Shown: positions 1 to 7,844, numbered from the stretch's first letter. The stretch is DNA of 17,097 nt from Parabacteroides hominis (GCF_014287585.1 NZ_JACOOJ010000059.1:1-17097), one strand, 5' to 3'. Translations and numbers: made by a program. The notes: a model not told the origin generated them from the sequence alone.

Positions 1-54
1 CTATTAGAACTACGTCATAAAATTAAAACACAACAAGATAAAGTTAAACGATAA
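1..54 (+). CDS. 3' end of a possible upstream gene (partial)
   Basis: The first frame is open from base 1 to a TAA at 52-54 and encodes a short hydrophilic, helix-like tail ending in QQDKVKR. The other two + frames hit stops within the first 20 bases. The stop lies 13 bases before the next ATG, the tight spacing expected inside an operon. Only 17 codons are visible, so this open frame could be chance in AT-rich DNA. No family can be assigned; in related fimbrial loci an outer-membrane or fimbrial assembly gene would be a natural neighbour, but that is inference. Confidence 0.38.
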   Translation, partial: LLELRHKIKTQQDKVKR

Positions 55-67
55 AATATATACAAGT

Positions 68-1210
68 ATGAAGCTGAAAAATATATTATCAATGGTTTGT
101 TTCCTCTGTCTGGTATTTTCTTGCTCGATGGAAGATGATGTTCTGAATGAGTTTGATTATTCACAAAAAGATCAGATTGCTTTATCTGATGCAAAAGCAG
201 CTGTAGCATTTAAGGTTACGTTGCCAACAGGTAATATGACTAAAACTGTATCTTCCGGTGGAAAAGAAGAACCGACGGAAGCTGAGTGTGCAATTGATCA
301 TTGTTCTCTGATTCTTGCAGATGCTACAGGAGCTATTTTGACTGTAGATGATCAAGTGTACGTGAATAAAACAAATACTTTTACAATCAATGGAGCTTCT
401 TACGACAGTGTTGTTGTCGCCTCGTCTGCTACCTCAGAACAAATAATCAAACACATGGTAAAAGTAGGAAAAGTGTATCAGGTAATGATTATTGCAAACT
501 CAAATCAAACTTTTGCCTCTTGTACATCGATTTCTGCAGCAGAAGAGAAGGTCCAGGAAGGATTTACTACTTCTTTAGTTAAAGTTGGTCGCGGTGCAAT
601 TGATTTGACTAATGTTGAGGGATACTCCTCTACAACGGAAAGTGCAGAGAAGCCTGTTTTTGCTTCTGTTACGCTCTACCAATTGTCTGCTCGTATCGAA
701 TTAGCCGGATTTGCAATAAAAGAATTTATTAAGGGTACAGAATCTACAGATGTAGTAATCAACAGCATTCAAGTATCCAATATTAATACAAAAAGCTATT
801 TGACAGAGACTGCTAAATATGGCGTAACTGCTTATATTTCTGATTCAAAATCGTATGAGAACGGAGTTACTGTTTATACAGCAGGATCCGACTTAAATAA
901 CATGTATTCTTTTATTGATAACAAAAATGTTAAGACATTCTATTCTTATCGTAATAGTGCAAATGCTCAGAATAAGTTGAAAATGACTATTCAGTATACG
1001 GTAGGTGGTGTTCAGAAAACTTCAAAAGAGTTTGTGATTAATGGAACCGAAAGTGGAGGAACCGGAAGCATTGATTCTAACACAATCTATCGCCTGTATG
1101 TAACAGCCAGTGTAACAAGTGATGAACTGATTTTAGATAATGTCCTTTGTTATGTGAAGGATTGGGGTTTTGTTGAAGTGAATGTTGGCAACCTGGAAGA
1201 ACAAAACTAA
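68..1210 (+). CDS. fimbrillin-family lipoprotein (FimA/Mfa1-like)
   Basis: A 380-residue predicted surface lipoprotein, probably a fimbrial shaft or minor subunit. Residues 1-18 form a signal peptide ending in a lipobox with Cys19 as the lipidation site; the acidic stretch after it (S-M-E-D-D) resembles the surface-export signal of Bacteroidetes lipoproteins. The mature N-terminal half has the fimbrillin pattern: a strand, then a TEAE-x-AI-type start of the second strand, then residues resembling 'LILADATG'. The C-terminus ends in a V-K-D-W-x-x-V-E-V-N-V strand, like the terminal strand that fimbrillins use in donor-strand polymerisation. Family knowledge: such precursors are lipidated, exported and matured by an outer-membrane protease before assembly. 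The first seven residues (MKLKNIL) are identical to those of the next gene, 25 bases downstream, which suggests duplication. Class is reasonably sure; shaft versus accessory role is not. Confidence 0.8.
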   Translation: MKLKNILSMVCFLCLVFSCSMEDDVLNEFDYSQKDQIALSDAKAAVAFKVTLPTGNMTKTVSSGGKEEPTEAECAIDHCSLILADATGAILTVDDQVYVNKTNTFTINGASYDSVVVASSATSEQIIKHMVKVGKVYQVMIIANSNQTFASCTSISAAEEKVQEGFTTSLVKVGRGAIDLTNVEGYSSTTESAEKPVFASVTLYQLSARIELAGFAIKEFIKGTESTDVVINSIQVSNINTKSYLTETAKYGVTAYISDSKSYENGVTVYTAGSDLNNMYSFIDNKNVKTFYSYRNSANAQNKLKMTIQYTVGGVQKTSKEFVINGTESGGTGSIDSNTIYRLYVTASVTSDELILDNVLCYVKDWGFVEVNVGNLEEQN

Positions 1211-1235
1211 GTTAAATGGGTAAAATTATAATATT

Positions 1236-3233
1236 ATGAAACTGAAGAATATACTATCGGGAATCTGTTTGATGGCTGGTCTATTTTCGGCCTGTACTTC
1301 TGAAGAACTCATTGATAATGGGGGAACGGAAGAAGGAAAAGATACTTCTCTTTCTCTGGTGTTGACGACTGGTGAGCCGGCTACAAAAGCGGCAGAGGGG
1401 TATCAGTATGCAACAGCAGACGAAATTAAAGTCTCAAATTGTGTAGTAGCGTTATTCAAAATGAATGGTACTACGGTTGGTGATATGATTGGAAAGGTGG
1501 AATCGTTTGATTTTGACGCTTCTAATACGACCTATAATAATAAACCAGCCTATTCATTAAATAATATACCTGCCAAAACAGGTAATGTACGTATATTGGT
1601 TGTAGCCAATGCAACGAATGCAGATTATACGGATTTTACTACGTGGAGCCAGTTTATGGAAGCATCAACTGAAAAAGCTCTTGTAGAAAACGATCTGGTA
1701 AAGGTGGGATGGTTAGATAAAGAATTAGTAGCTCCTGTTACCGGTACGATTGCCGTTCCTCTGGCGCAGCTATCTGCAAAAGTTAAATTGGATATTTCCA
1801 CATCAGATCCTTCTTCATGGACTTATGCTATATCTAAAATTACGGTAGAGAAAATAAATAAAAAGACTGATTTGATCTTGACTTCCGCTAATTCTCAAAA
1901 GAGTCTGGAACAATTGGTTTTGGATAATAGTAATAATGCAGAAAGGTTTGCAGATTTGTCTTTTTACACGTATGAGAATCCTTTGGCTGAATCGGTGAAA
2001 ATAACAATTGAAGGGACTCTGAGTGAGGAGAATGGTATTTCAGAAACTAAAAAATACAGTGTAGAACTGAATAAAACAGTTGATAATGCGAGGTTAGCTG
2101 AAGGGCTTTGTCACGGTACATTATATAATATAAAAGGAAAAATCGATGTTACAACCCGTACAATCAATTTTAGTTGGGAAATCCTGCCTTGGAGTACAAC
2201 GGTTCGTGAAGTGAGTGTCGATATTATTAAACCGAAGTTCCTTGTAGTGAAGGATACGGAGATGACGATGCCGAATATTACGTCGATTTCAACAACGTTT
2301 AATTCTTCTTCTCCGGTAAGTATTATAGGTATTTCAGTGACAAATGGGAAAAATCATATAAATACAAATCGTTCTATTACTGCTTCTTCTGGTAATAATG
2401 GGGAGATTAATATTACAAGTGAATTACCGATTAATTTTGTTCCTAAATATATTTCATTTACAGTGAAAAATGAAGATGGATTGAGCCAAGAAGTAAAGAT
2501 TGAACAGTATCCTCCGTTGTATATTTATGCTCATACTTCTAAAAATGATGCTGATGCCGGCCAAGGACAAACGAATAGTAATATGTATGTCATAAAATCT
2601 TTAATAGCTGATTATACTTCAGTTAAAGATCCCTTAGAAGTAAGTGAAGATTGGAGTAGCTTTGGAACTTATACTCATATGGGAAGTGAGAGTAATCGTT
2701 TGAGTAAGGGGCGTAACATGGCCCAACATATCCGTAGTTATGCGGTATTAGGGTATCCGGAAACAGAAAATGTTTATTTTGGAAAAGTTTATTCCAAACA
2801 TGATGGTGAGGATAAAGATATGTATTGGGGCTATAAGAGTAAAGGAGTAACTATTAATTCATATGTTCCGTGTACAGCACAAACTGATGAAAATAACTAT
2901 CGCATTTCACCACATTTTGTATTGGCTTCACAAAATGGAACGAATTCAGGTATGGATGACGAATCAGCGAGAGAATTTTGTGCCGGTTATATTGAACATG
3001 ATAAAAATGGGGTTTTTACGGAACATAAATATGGTTCTTGGAGAGTTGCTACTAAAGCTGAACTCTATTTGATTGATATTCTTCAGAATACTACTGAGTG
3101 TGATGTAAAGCGAATTTTAGAAGGACGATATTATAATTGTGCAGTACCGCAGTTTGTGGACTTTATGGATCCTCGAGTTAATCAAGATGGAACAACTTAT
3201 GCGGTTCGTTGTGTTCGTGATATTAAAGAATAA
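1236..3233 (+). CDS. fimbrillin-like lipoprotein with C-terminal adhesin/tip-like domain
   Basis: A 665-residue lipoprotein with signal peptide and lipobox FSAC (Cys20), followed by T-S-E-E. Residues ~35-320 follow the fimbrillin plan: a TKAAEG segment near the maturation region, a 'NIPAKTGNVRILVVANA' strand and a V-x-W-E-I-L-P-W strand near 315-320. A middle beta-rich segment (~330-425) looks like an Ig-type domain. The last ~70 residues (599-665) contain Y-G-S-W-R-V-A-T-K-A-E-L and end in Y-A-V-R-C-V-R-D-I, a signature of C-terminal domains on Bacteroidales fimbrial tip and cell-surface lipoproteins (DUF1566/FGE-like fold class). I infer a tip or adhesin subunit added to the fimbria encoded by the neighbours. 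It starts 25 bases after the previous gene and shares its MKLKNIL start. The ligand is unknown. Confidence 0.75.
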   Translation: MKLKNILSGICLMAGLFSACTSEELIDNGGTEEGKDTSLSLVLTTGEPATKAAEGYQYATADEIKVSNCVVALFKMNGTTVGDMIGKVESFDFDASNTTYNNKPAYSLNNIPAKTGNVRILVVANATNADYTDFTTWSQFMEASTEKALVENDLVKVGWLDKELVAPVTGTIAVPLAQLSAKVKLDISTSDPSSWTYAISKITVEKINKKTDLILTSANSQKSLEQLVLDNSNNAERFADLSFYTYENPLAESVKITIEGTLSEENGISETKKYSVELNKTVDNARLAEGLCHGTLYNIKGKIDVTTRTINFSWEILPWSTTVREVSVDIIKPKFLVVKDTEMTMPNITSISTTFNSSSPVSIIGISVTNGKNHINTNRSITASSGNNGEINITSELPINFVPKYISFTVKNEDGLSQEVKIEQYPPLYIYAHTSKNDADAGQGQTNSNMYVIKSLIADYTSVKDPLEVSEDWSSFGTYTHMGSESNRLSKGRNMAQHIRSYAVLGYPETENVYFGKVYSKHDGEDKDMYWGYKSKGVTINSYVPCTAQTDENNYRISPHFVLASQNGTNSGMDDESAREFCAGYIEHDKNGVFTEHKYGSWRVATKAELYLIDILQNTTECDVKRILEGRYYNCAVPQFVDFMDPRVNQDGTTYAVRCVRDIKE

Positions 3234-3258
3234 GGGTAAACTTTAAATATAAAAGATA

Positions 3259-5421
3259 ATGAAAAAGATTATATATATACTTTCAGTGGTACTTCTGGCT
3301 GCATTGGCAGCGTGTACGGAAGATAGTTTGCTACCGCAGGAACCGGATGGCAGTAAAAATGGTTATGTAACACTTCGTTTTACGCTTGATGATATTCCTG
3401 ACTTTAAGGAAGTAAGTACTAAAGCGGGAGAAACGGAGATATCTTCACTTTCGTTGATGACATTTGCGGAAAATGGTAATTTCCTTGGGCGTGTAGAAGC
3501 TACGGACATTATACAGACGGAGAATAATGAAGCGACTGGTTCGGCAAAAGGAACAGCTACAGCTTTGATTCCGGTAAATACAAAAACAATTCATTTTGTA
3601 GCTAATTATCCTTGGAATGGTAATGAATACAAAACACCTCTGGAAGGGCAGACTGAAACATCTGTTATGCCGGCATTGAGGACATCATCTCCTTATGTTG
3701 CTTGGGGATATGAAAATATAACCGATTACCAGAATGTGTCTGTAACTCTATTACGTAATTATGCAAAAGTAGAGGTAAATGTTAATTTGCAAGGTGATTC
3801 TGATCCGTTTGAGATCGATGGTTTTGCTTTGGCTAATTACGTTTCGGAAGGAACTGTAACTCCTTGGAATGAAGAGCAAGGTACATTTAATAATGTAACA
3901 AGCGAAATAAACAAAAATACCCAGATTACACAAATTGAAGATTATGCTTCCAAAATGCTGAATCATACGACAAGCGATTGTAATTTGAATCCTAAGTATA
4001 TGTTTGAGTATCAGAATAATTATGATAATCAGACTTGTGTGATCATTAAGAAGAAGGGTGTTGATCAGTATTATAAAATACAGTTGATCGATCAGAATGG
4101 AGATCCTTTTATTATCGAACGTAATTATATCTACAAAGTAGTAATTGTGAAATTCACGAATGAAGCAACAGGAAGTGCGTCGTTTGAAGAAGCATTGAGG
4201 GCTGCTCCGACTAATAATATCTTTGCTGAGGTTGCAAAAGAAGCTCCGACTGTATCGGATGCGAATGGAAACAAACTAACGGTAACACCTTTGTTTCATC
4301 TGTTTACAGAAGATGGTACGCTGACTTTTGATGCTAATTACTGGAGAAACGGAACTTCGTTGAGTAATAGCGATATAAATGTATCGATGATACAAAACGG
4401 GCATACAAGCACGGGTATTTTATCTGATTTGTCTACTACAGTTAACGATGGCAAGGTGACGGCATCTGTATCTGTTCCTTATGGCATAGATAAGTTGGAT
4501 TCGGCAACAGTGCTGATTAAGGCTGGTATCTTAACCCGTATTGTGACTGTTTATGCAAGTAAGAAATATTCGTTTAAACCGGTTATAGGAGATGATTATT
4601 TTGAAGATCGAGTGGGAGAAACTGTATCTTTAAAATTTAATATACCGTCCGATTATCCTTCTAATTTGTATCCGGTAAAGTGTTATATTAAAGCAGAAGA
4701 CCTGAATCCTGTAACAACAGGGCAGGATCAAATGCTTATCGAGCATAGGGATGGAACTTATTATTATGTTTATCTCGCCACTGCTCCGGGGCAGCAAACA
4801 GTTTATTTTAAAACCACCCGTTCAACTGTTGCAAATCCAACAGTGAATAACGATTATTTCTATACAGGTGAGTTTGTTATGTCAAGAGTTGGGTTAAATG
4901 ATTTTTCTAACATTTCTGCAGGTCATGCTTATTATGAAAGCGGCAGTACATTTGATATAACATTTAATGCGCCTGTTGCTGCATCTGTGACAATCTCTGG
5001 CGATGGAATAAAATCAAAAACGGTAGATGCTATCGCAGGTGTGAATACGGTTACTTTAGTAACTTCTACACGTGGTGCAAAAGGGACGATTTACCTCCGG
5101 ACTGAAGGTTATAATGATGGGACAACTACTTATTCTAATAATTCGAAGTTACAAAGAGATTATACTGTTGGAGGAACTTTAACCTGTAAAAGGAGGAAAA
5201 CAACGGAAAAAGTTTCCTCTGGTACAATTAGCACAAATAATAAAAGTGCAGAAGCACGTATAGATCGTGAAAATCATTATGAGATGATTTTGAAAGCAGG
5301 AATATTAGTGACTGATAAAATTAAATTTACAGTTAGTGCTAATAGTTATAAGTATAACTCAAGTGAAGTTTCAGTTTCAAACTTCTTCGGAAGTAATACA
5401 AATATGACATGTACTCGTTAA
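3259..5421 (+). CDS. large fimbrial lipoprotein, fimbrillin-like N-terminus with Ig-like C-terminal region
   Basis: A 720-residue lipoprotein: signal peptide 1-18 with lipobox LAAC (Cys19), then T-E-D-S. Residues ~35-310 resemble the anchor or accessory subunits of FimA/Mfa fimbriae, with TKAGETEISSLSLMTFAENG matching the 'sensor' strand pair of that fold and an R-N-Y-I-Y-K-V segment near the end of the domain. The C-terminal ~400 residues are beta-rich and consist of several putative Ig-like repeats, including an A-G-Q/x-V-Y-F/L-K/R-T motif that recurs around 510-520 and 605-620. There is no tip-type RCVRD ending. It is the last gene of the cluster, 25 bases after its neighbour. An anchor, length-control or stalk role is possible, but function is inferred only from family resemblance and position. 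Confidence 0.68.
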   Translation: MKKIIYILSVVLLAALAACTEDSLLPQEPDGSKNGYVTLRFTLDDIPDFKEVSTKAGETEISSLSLMTFAENGNFLGRVEATDIIQTENNEATGSAKGTATALIPVNTKTIHFVANYPWNGNEYKTPLEGQTETSVMPALRTSSPYVAWGYENITDYQNVSVTLLRNYAKVEVNVNLQGDSDPFEIDGFALANYVSEGTVTPWNEEQGTFNNVTSEINKNTQITQIEDYASKMLNHTTSDCNLNPKYMFEYQNNYDNQTCVIIKKKGVDQYYKIQLIDQNGDPFIIERNYIYKVVIVKFTNEATGSASFEEALRAAPTNNIFAEVAKEAPTVSDANGNKLTVTPLFHLFTEDGTLTFDANYWRNGTSLSNSDINVSMIQNGHTSTGILSDLSTTVNDGKVTASVSVPYGIDKLDSATVLIKAGILTRIVTVYASKKYSFKPVIGDDYFEDRVGETVSLKFNIPSDYPSNLYPVKCYIKAEDLNPVTTGQDQMLIEHRDGTYYYVYLATAPGQQTVYFKTTRSTVANPTVNNDYFYTGEFVMSRVGLNDFSNISAGHAYYESGSTFDITFNAPVAASVTISGDGIKSKTVDAIAGVNTVTLVTSTRGAKGTIYLRTEGYNDGTTTYSNNSKLQRDYTVGGTLTCKRRKTTEKVSSGTISTNNKSAEARIDRENHYEMILKAGILVTDKIKFTVSANSYKYNSSEVSVSNFFGSNTNMTCTR

Positions 5422-5484
5422 TTAGCCTATATTTTTTCATTTAACTTACATACAACCGAATCCTTAACGGGATATAGGGAGCTT

Positions 5485-5513
5485 AGGGTGCGGAGATTTT
5501 CTTCGTGCCCTTT
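5485..5513 (+). terminator. weak candidate terminator after the fimbrillin cluster
   Basis: AGGGTGCG (5485-5492) can pair with CGTGCCCT (5504-5511) as eight pairs including two G-U, over an 11-base loop, followed by only three T. The spacer is otherwise GT-rich, including a TGTGTGTGTG run. On the minus strand the region reads like the 'cacaaagggcacgaag' dispersed repeats often seen between Bacteroidales genes, so this could be a repeat rather than a true terminator. Confidence 0.25.
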
Positions 5514-5617
5514 GTGATATAAGGGAGGTTGTGTGTGTGTTTCGGGACAGGGAGGTGTTTTTGGGGGCAAAATATAACTTTTTGATGCATAGCCTATGGG
5601 CTGTTCCAAATAAATGT

Positions 5618-5625
5618 TATCTTTG
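5618..5625 (+). promoter_or_regulatory. Bacteroidetes -7 promoter element for the Rpn-family gene
   Basis: TATCTTTG matches the TAnnTTTG consensus exactly. A transcript would start around 5632, giving a ~58-base leader before the ATG at 5690. No good -33 TTG is present at the expected distance, so only the -7 box supports the call. Confidence 0.5.
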
Positions 5626-5689
5626 CCGGTAAGGAAAGAGGGAATGAATCTTCTTTCTTCTTATAATCAACAACTAAAACCATATAACT

Positions 5690-6631
5690 ATGGCTATATT
5701 TATCAATCCCTTTGTGGATCGTGGTTTCAAACTCCTTTTCGGAAGAGAGGATAGTAAGGCGCTTCTGATTGATCTTTTGAATGATCTTTTGGAAGGTGAA
5801 CGTGCGATCGTTGAACTGTCTTTTATGAACGTGGAAGCTCCTGCTGATTGCCCCGATGGGCGTAATGCCGTGTTCGATCTGAAATGTAAGGATAAAGATG
5901 GAGCTGTTTTTATCGTTGAGGTCCAGAATTCACTGCAAACTTATTTTTATGAACGAGGATTATATTATCTTTGTCGTATGATCTGTGATCAGGACAGGAA
6001 AGGTGAACAATGGAACTTCTCTTTATGTCCGGTCTATGGCATCTTTTTCCTGAACTTCAAGTCGGGTAAAAACGATAAGGTGCGTACGGATATTGTGCTC
6101 GCGAATCGTGAAACAGGTTGCCAAGCCAGTAACCTGCTGCGCGAAGTGTTTATTGAGATGCCCTTTTTCGATAAGAAAGAGGAGGAGTGTAAAACAGGTT
6201 TGGATTATTGGCTTTATACATTGAAATATATGGAACAGTTAAAAACAATACCATTCAAAGGTCAAAAGGCTTTGTTCGAGAGACTTGAAAAGTTGGCTAA
6301 GATTGTTAATCTCAACAAAAAAGAACGGATGGAGTATGAAGAATGTCTGAAAGTCTATCGTGATAACCAGAACGTATGGGATTATGCAATAGAGAAAGGC
6401 TATCAGGAAGGTGTGGATAAAGGCCTCGCCGATGGCATGAAAAAAGGTCTGGAAAAAGGCATGGAAGAAGGCCGGAAAGAAGGTCTGGAAAAAGGTATGA
6501 AAGAAGGTATGAAAGAAGGCATGGAAAAAGGTTTATGCCAAGTTGCTATTAAGATGAAGCAAAACGGTATGGATTTGGCTACCATTATGAGTTGTACCGG
6601 GCTGGATGCCGATACGATTGCTGAATTGTAG
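5690..6631 (+). CDS. Rpn-family recombination-promoting nuclease / PD-(D/E)XK transposase-like protein
   Basis: A 313-residue protein of the PDDEXK_2 (Rpn) family. The N-terminus F-I-N-P-F-V-D-R-G-F-K-L-L-F-G is the family hallmark. The nuclease core is seen at Asp63 (V-F-D-L-K-C) and Glu77-Val-Gln79 (F-I-V-E-V-Q), so the metal-binding D and ExQ residues look intact. Family knowledge: E. coli Rpn proteins are DNA endonucleases that raise RecA-independent recombination and can act in phage defence. A helical middle region (~160-235) leads into twelve glycines spaced exactly four residues apart (G237-G281), then a short C-terminal helix (QVAIKMKQNG...). The gene stands alone with its own promoter box and a strong terminator, and is not part of the fimbrial or ribosomal operons. 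Most Bacteroidales genomes carry many copies of this family; whether this one mobilises or defends is unknown. Confidence 0.88.
   Translation: MAIFINPFVDRGFKLLFGREDSKALLIDLLNDLLEGERAIVELSFMNVEAPADCPDGRNAVFDLKCKDKDGAVFIVEVQNSLQTYFYERGLYYLCRMICDQDRKGEQWNFSLCPVYGIFFLNFKSGKNDKVRTDIVLANRETGCQASNLLREVFIEMPFFDKKEEECKTGLDYWLYTLKYMEQLKTIPFKGQKALFERLEKLAKIVNLNKKERMEYEECLKVYRDNQNVWDYAIEKGYQEGVDKGLADGMKKGLEKGMEEGRKEGLEKGMKEGMKEGMEKGLCQVAIKMKQNGMDLATIMSCTGLDADTIAEL
6398..6532 (+). repeat. 12-bp tandem repeat encoding a Gly-x-x-x tract
   Basis: Within the Rpn-family gene, codons 237-281 give 12 glycines at exact four-residue intervals, most as (K/E)-(K/E)-G-(M/L). The DNA is a degenerate 12-base tandem repeat of the form GGNATGGAAAAA/GGTATGAAAGAA, rich in purines and in ATG triplets in the coding frame. 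Repeats of this size can gain or lose units by slippage without breaking the frame. Confidence 0.9.
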
Positions 6632-6651
6632 TCTGATAAGATAGTAAAGTA

Positions 6652-6687
6652 AAGCTCCGGTAATGTTTATGTTGCCGGAGCTTTTTT
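6652..6687 (+). terminator. Rho-independent terminator after the Rpn-family gene
   Basis: AAGCTCCGG (6652-6660) pairs perfectly with CCGGAGCTT (6675-6683) over a 14-base loop, and the right arm runs into seven T. It lies 20 bases after the stop codon and separates this gene from the ribosomal operon. Confidence 0.9.
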
Positions 6688-6730
6688 TCCTGTAATAGAC
6701 CCACTTGTATAAATTCTTTCCGCGAAAAGT

Positions 6731-6760
6731 TTTGTGTTTTGCAGAAAAACCGTACCTTTG
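6731..6760 (+). promoter_or_regulatory. promoter of the rplM-rpsI-rpsB-tsf operon
   Basis: TTTG (6731-6734), 18 bases, then TACCTTTG (6753-6760), an exact TAnnTTTG box. This is the group-typical sigma-ABfr promoter form. Transcription would begin about 6767 and produce a ~130-base leader before rplM, long enough for a regulatory structure. Confidence 0.75.
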
Positions 6761-6785
6761 CAAGCCGAATATTATCAAAATTGTA

Positions 6786-6843
6786 CTAAGAGTTTAATTC
6801 TTAGCACGTTGTTGCGTCAAGTGTCCGTAGCGACAGCGCACGC
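6786..6843 (+). promoter_or_regulatory. structured 5' leader of rplM (candidate L13 autoregulatory leader)
   Basis: Two hairpins follow each other in the leader: CTAAGA (6786-6791) with TCTTAG (6799-6804), and GCGT (6814-6817) with ACGC (6840-6843) enclosing an internal loop and TGTC (6822-6825) with GACA (6832-6835). An AT-rich single-stranded stretch then leads to the start codon. Ribosomal-protein operons are commonly controlled by such leaders; L13 leaders have been described in other bacteria. I cannot match this one to a covariance model here. Confidence 0.45.
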
Positions 6844-6896
6844 GAGGATTGGATTCTTGTTTTTTAGAGTTATTAATTTATTAATTTTTTAAGCAA

Positions 6897-7352
6897 GTGG
6901 ATACTTTAAGTTTTAAGACCATTTCTGCAAACAAAGCAACTGTAAACAAAGAGTGGGTCATTGTTGACGCCGAAGGACAGACTTTGGGACGCCTTTGCGC
7001 AAAAGTAGCAAAGCTTTTGCGCGGTAAGTACAAACCCAACTTTACTCCGCACGTTGATTGTGGTGATAACGTAATTATCATCAATGCAGACAAAATCGTT
7101 CTGACAGGTAACAAATGGAACGATCGTATTTATTTGAGATATACCGGATATCCCGGTGGACAGATCGCTTACACGCCGGCTGATTTGCAGGCTAAAGGTG
7201 ACGACCGTCTGTTCCGTAAAGTAGTGAAAGGTATGCTTCCGAAGAATCGTCTGGGTGCTAAACTGTTGAAAAATCTGTATGTATATGCAGGAACAGAGCA
7301 CAAACACGAAGCTCAGCAGCCTAAATTAATCGATATAAACTCATATAAATAA
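6897..7352 (+). CDS. rplM: 50S ribosomal protein L13
   Basis: A 151-residue protein that is an early-assembly component of the large subunit. Recognised along its whole length: an N-terminal Bacteroidetes extension (MDTLSFKTISANKATVNKEW), the W-x-x-V-D-A-E-G-Q-x-L-G-R-L segment at the RNA-binding face, the H-V-D-C-G-D-N-V-I-I-I-N-A strand, a T-G-x-K-W segment, and the conserved V-V-K-G-M-L-P-K-N-R-L-G region near residues 105-120. The start is GTG (6897), chosen because the MDTLS N-terminus is conserved in relatives and no ATG lies just upstream. First gene of the operon, with rpsI five bases after its stop, the conserved L13-S9 pair. The reading direction agrees with the promoter and leader upstream. 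Confidence 0.97.
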   Translation: MDTLSFKTISANKATVNKEWVIVDAEGQTLGRLCAKVAKLLRGKYKPNFTPHVDCGDNVIIINADKIVLTGNKWNDRIYLRYTGYPGGQIAYTPADLQAKGDDRLFRKVVKGMLPKNRLGAKLLKNLYVYAGTEHKHEAQQPKLIDINSYK

Positions 7353-7357
7353 TCACA

Positions 7358-7744
7358 ATGGAAGTAGTAAATGCAATAGGAAGACGTAAGGCAGCAGTTG
7401 CTCGCGTATTCGTAAGCGAAGGTACAGGAAAGATTACTATCAACAAACGTGATCTGGCTAATTACTTTCCTTCTACAATCCTTCAGTTCATTGTTAAGCA
7501 GCCGCTCGCAAAGCTGAACGTTGCAGAACAATATGATATCAAGATCAACCTCGATGGAGGTGGGTTCAAAGGACAGTCTGAAGCTGCTCGCCTGGCTATC
7601 GCCCGCGCACTGGTTAAGATCAATCCGGAAGACAAATCCGCTCTTCGCGCAGAAGGTTTCGTTACTCGTGACCCGCGTGCTGTTGAACGTAAGAAACCGG
7701 GACGTCCTAAAGCTCGTAAGAGATTCCAGTTCAGTAAACGTTAA
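7358..7744 (+). CDS. rpsI: 30S ribosomal protein S9
   Basis: A 128-residue small-subunit head protein whose C-terminal tail reaches the P-site tRNA. Visible family features are the N-terminal N-A-I-G-R-R-K-A-A-V-A-R-V-F, the L-D-G-G-G-F-K-G-Q-S-E-A-A-R segment in the middle, the T-R-D-P-R-A-V-E-R-K-K-P-G segment, and the C-terminal basic tail ending in Q-F-S-K-R. The terminal Lys-Arg is the conserved P-site contact. Length is normal for the family (~130). It begins five bases after rplM, so the two are certainly co-transcribed. Downstream, 141 bases with a strong stem precede rpsB. Confidence 0.97.
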   Translation: MEVVNAIGRRKAAVARVFVSEGTGKITINKRDLANYFPSTILQFIVKQPLAKLNVAEQYDIKINLDGGGFKGQSEAARLAIARALVKINPEDKSALRAEGFVTRDPRAVERKKPGRPKARKRFQFSKR

Positions 7745-7755
7745 TCTTATTTGTG

Positions 7756-7844
7756 AGTCCCTTACAAGTATAGCAAAGCGTTTAGTATCTAAATTATCAG
7801 GATTCTTTTTATATGCTGACATACGGGAGGACTACCTGATGATT
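7756..7844 (+). promoter_or_regulatory. candidate structured leader of rpsB, possible pseudoknot
   Basis: In the 141-base rpsI-rpsB gap, AATTATCAGG (7792-7801) pairs along ten bases with CCTGATGATT (7835-7844; one G-U) around a 33-base loop. The loop contains GGACT (7829-7833), complementary to AGTCC (7756-7760) upstream of the stem, so an H-type pseudoknot can be drawn. There is no T-run, so this is not a terminator. S2 autoregulates through an rpsB leader in enterobacteria; a similar role here is inference. Confidence 0.42.

Noticed and set aside
2863..3072. Open + frame inside the 665-residue lipoprotein gene
   Set aside because: Lies in another frame of a convincing gene, with no signal, motif or start context of its own.
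5427..5609. Minus-strand 60-codon frame in the gap before the Rpn gene
   Set aside because: Low-complexity and proline-rich; the DNA looks like a dispersed intergenic repeat with GT and 'cacaaagggcacgaag' stretches.
6403..6585. Minus-strand frame of Ser/Pro/Phe repeats
   Set aside because: Simple antisense image of the 12-base repeat that encodes the glycine tract.
6906..7307. Long minus-strand frames opposite the ribosomal genes (also 7313-7822, 8360-8779, 8833-9585)
   Set aside because: Shadows caused by strong codon bias in rplM, rpsI, rpsB and tsf; no family resemblance.
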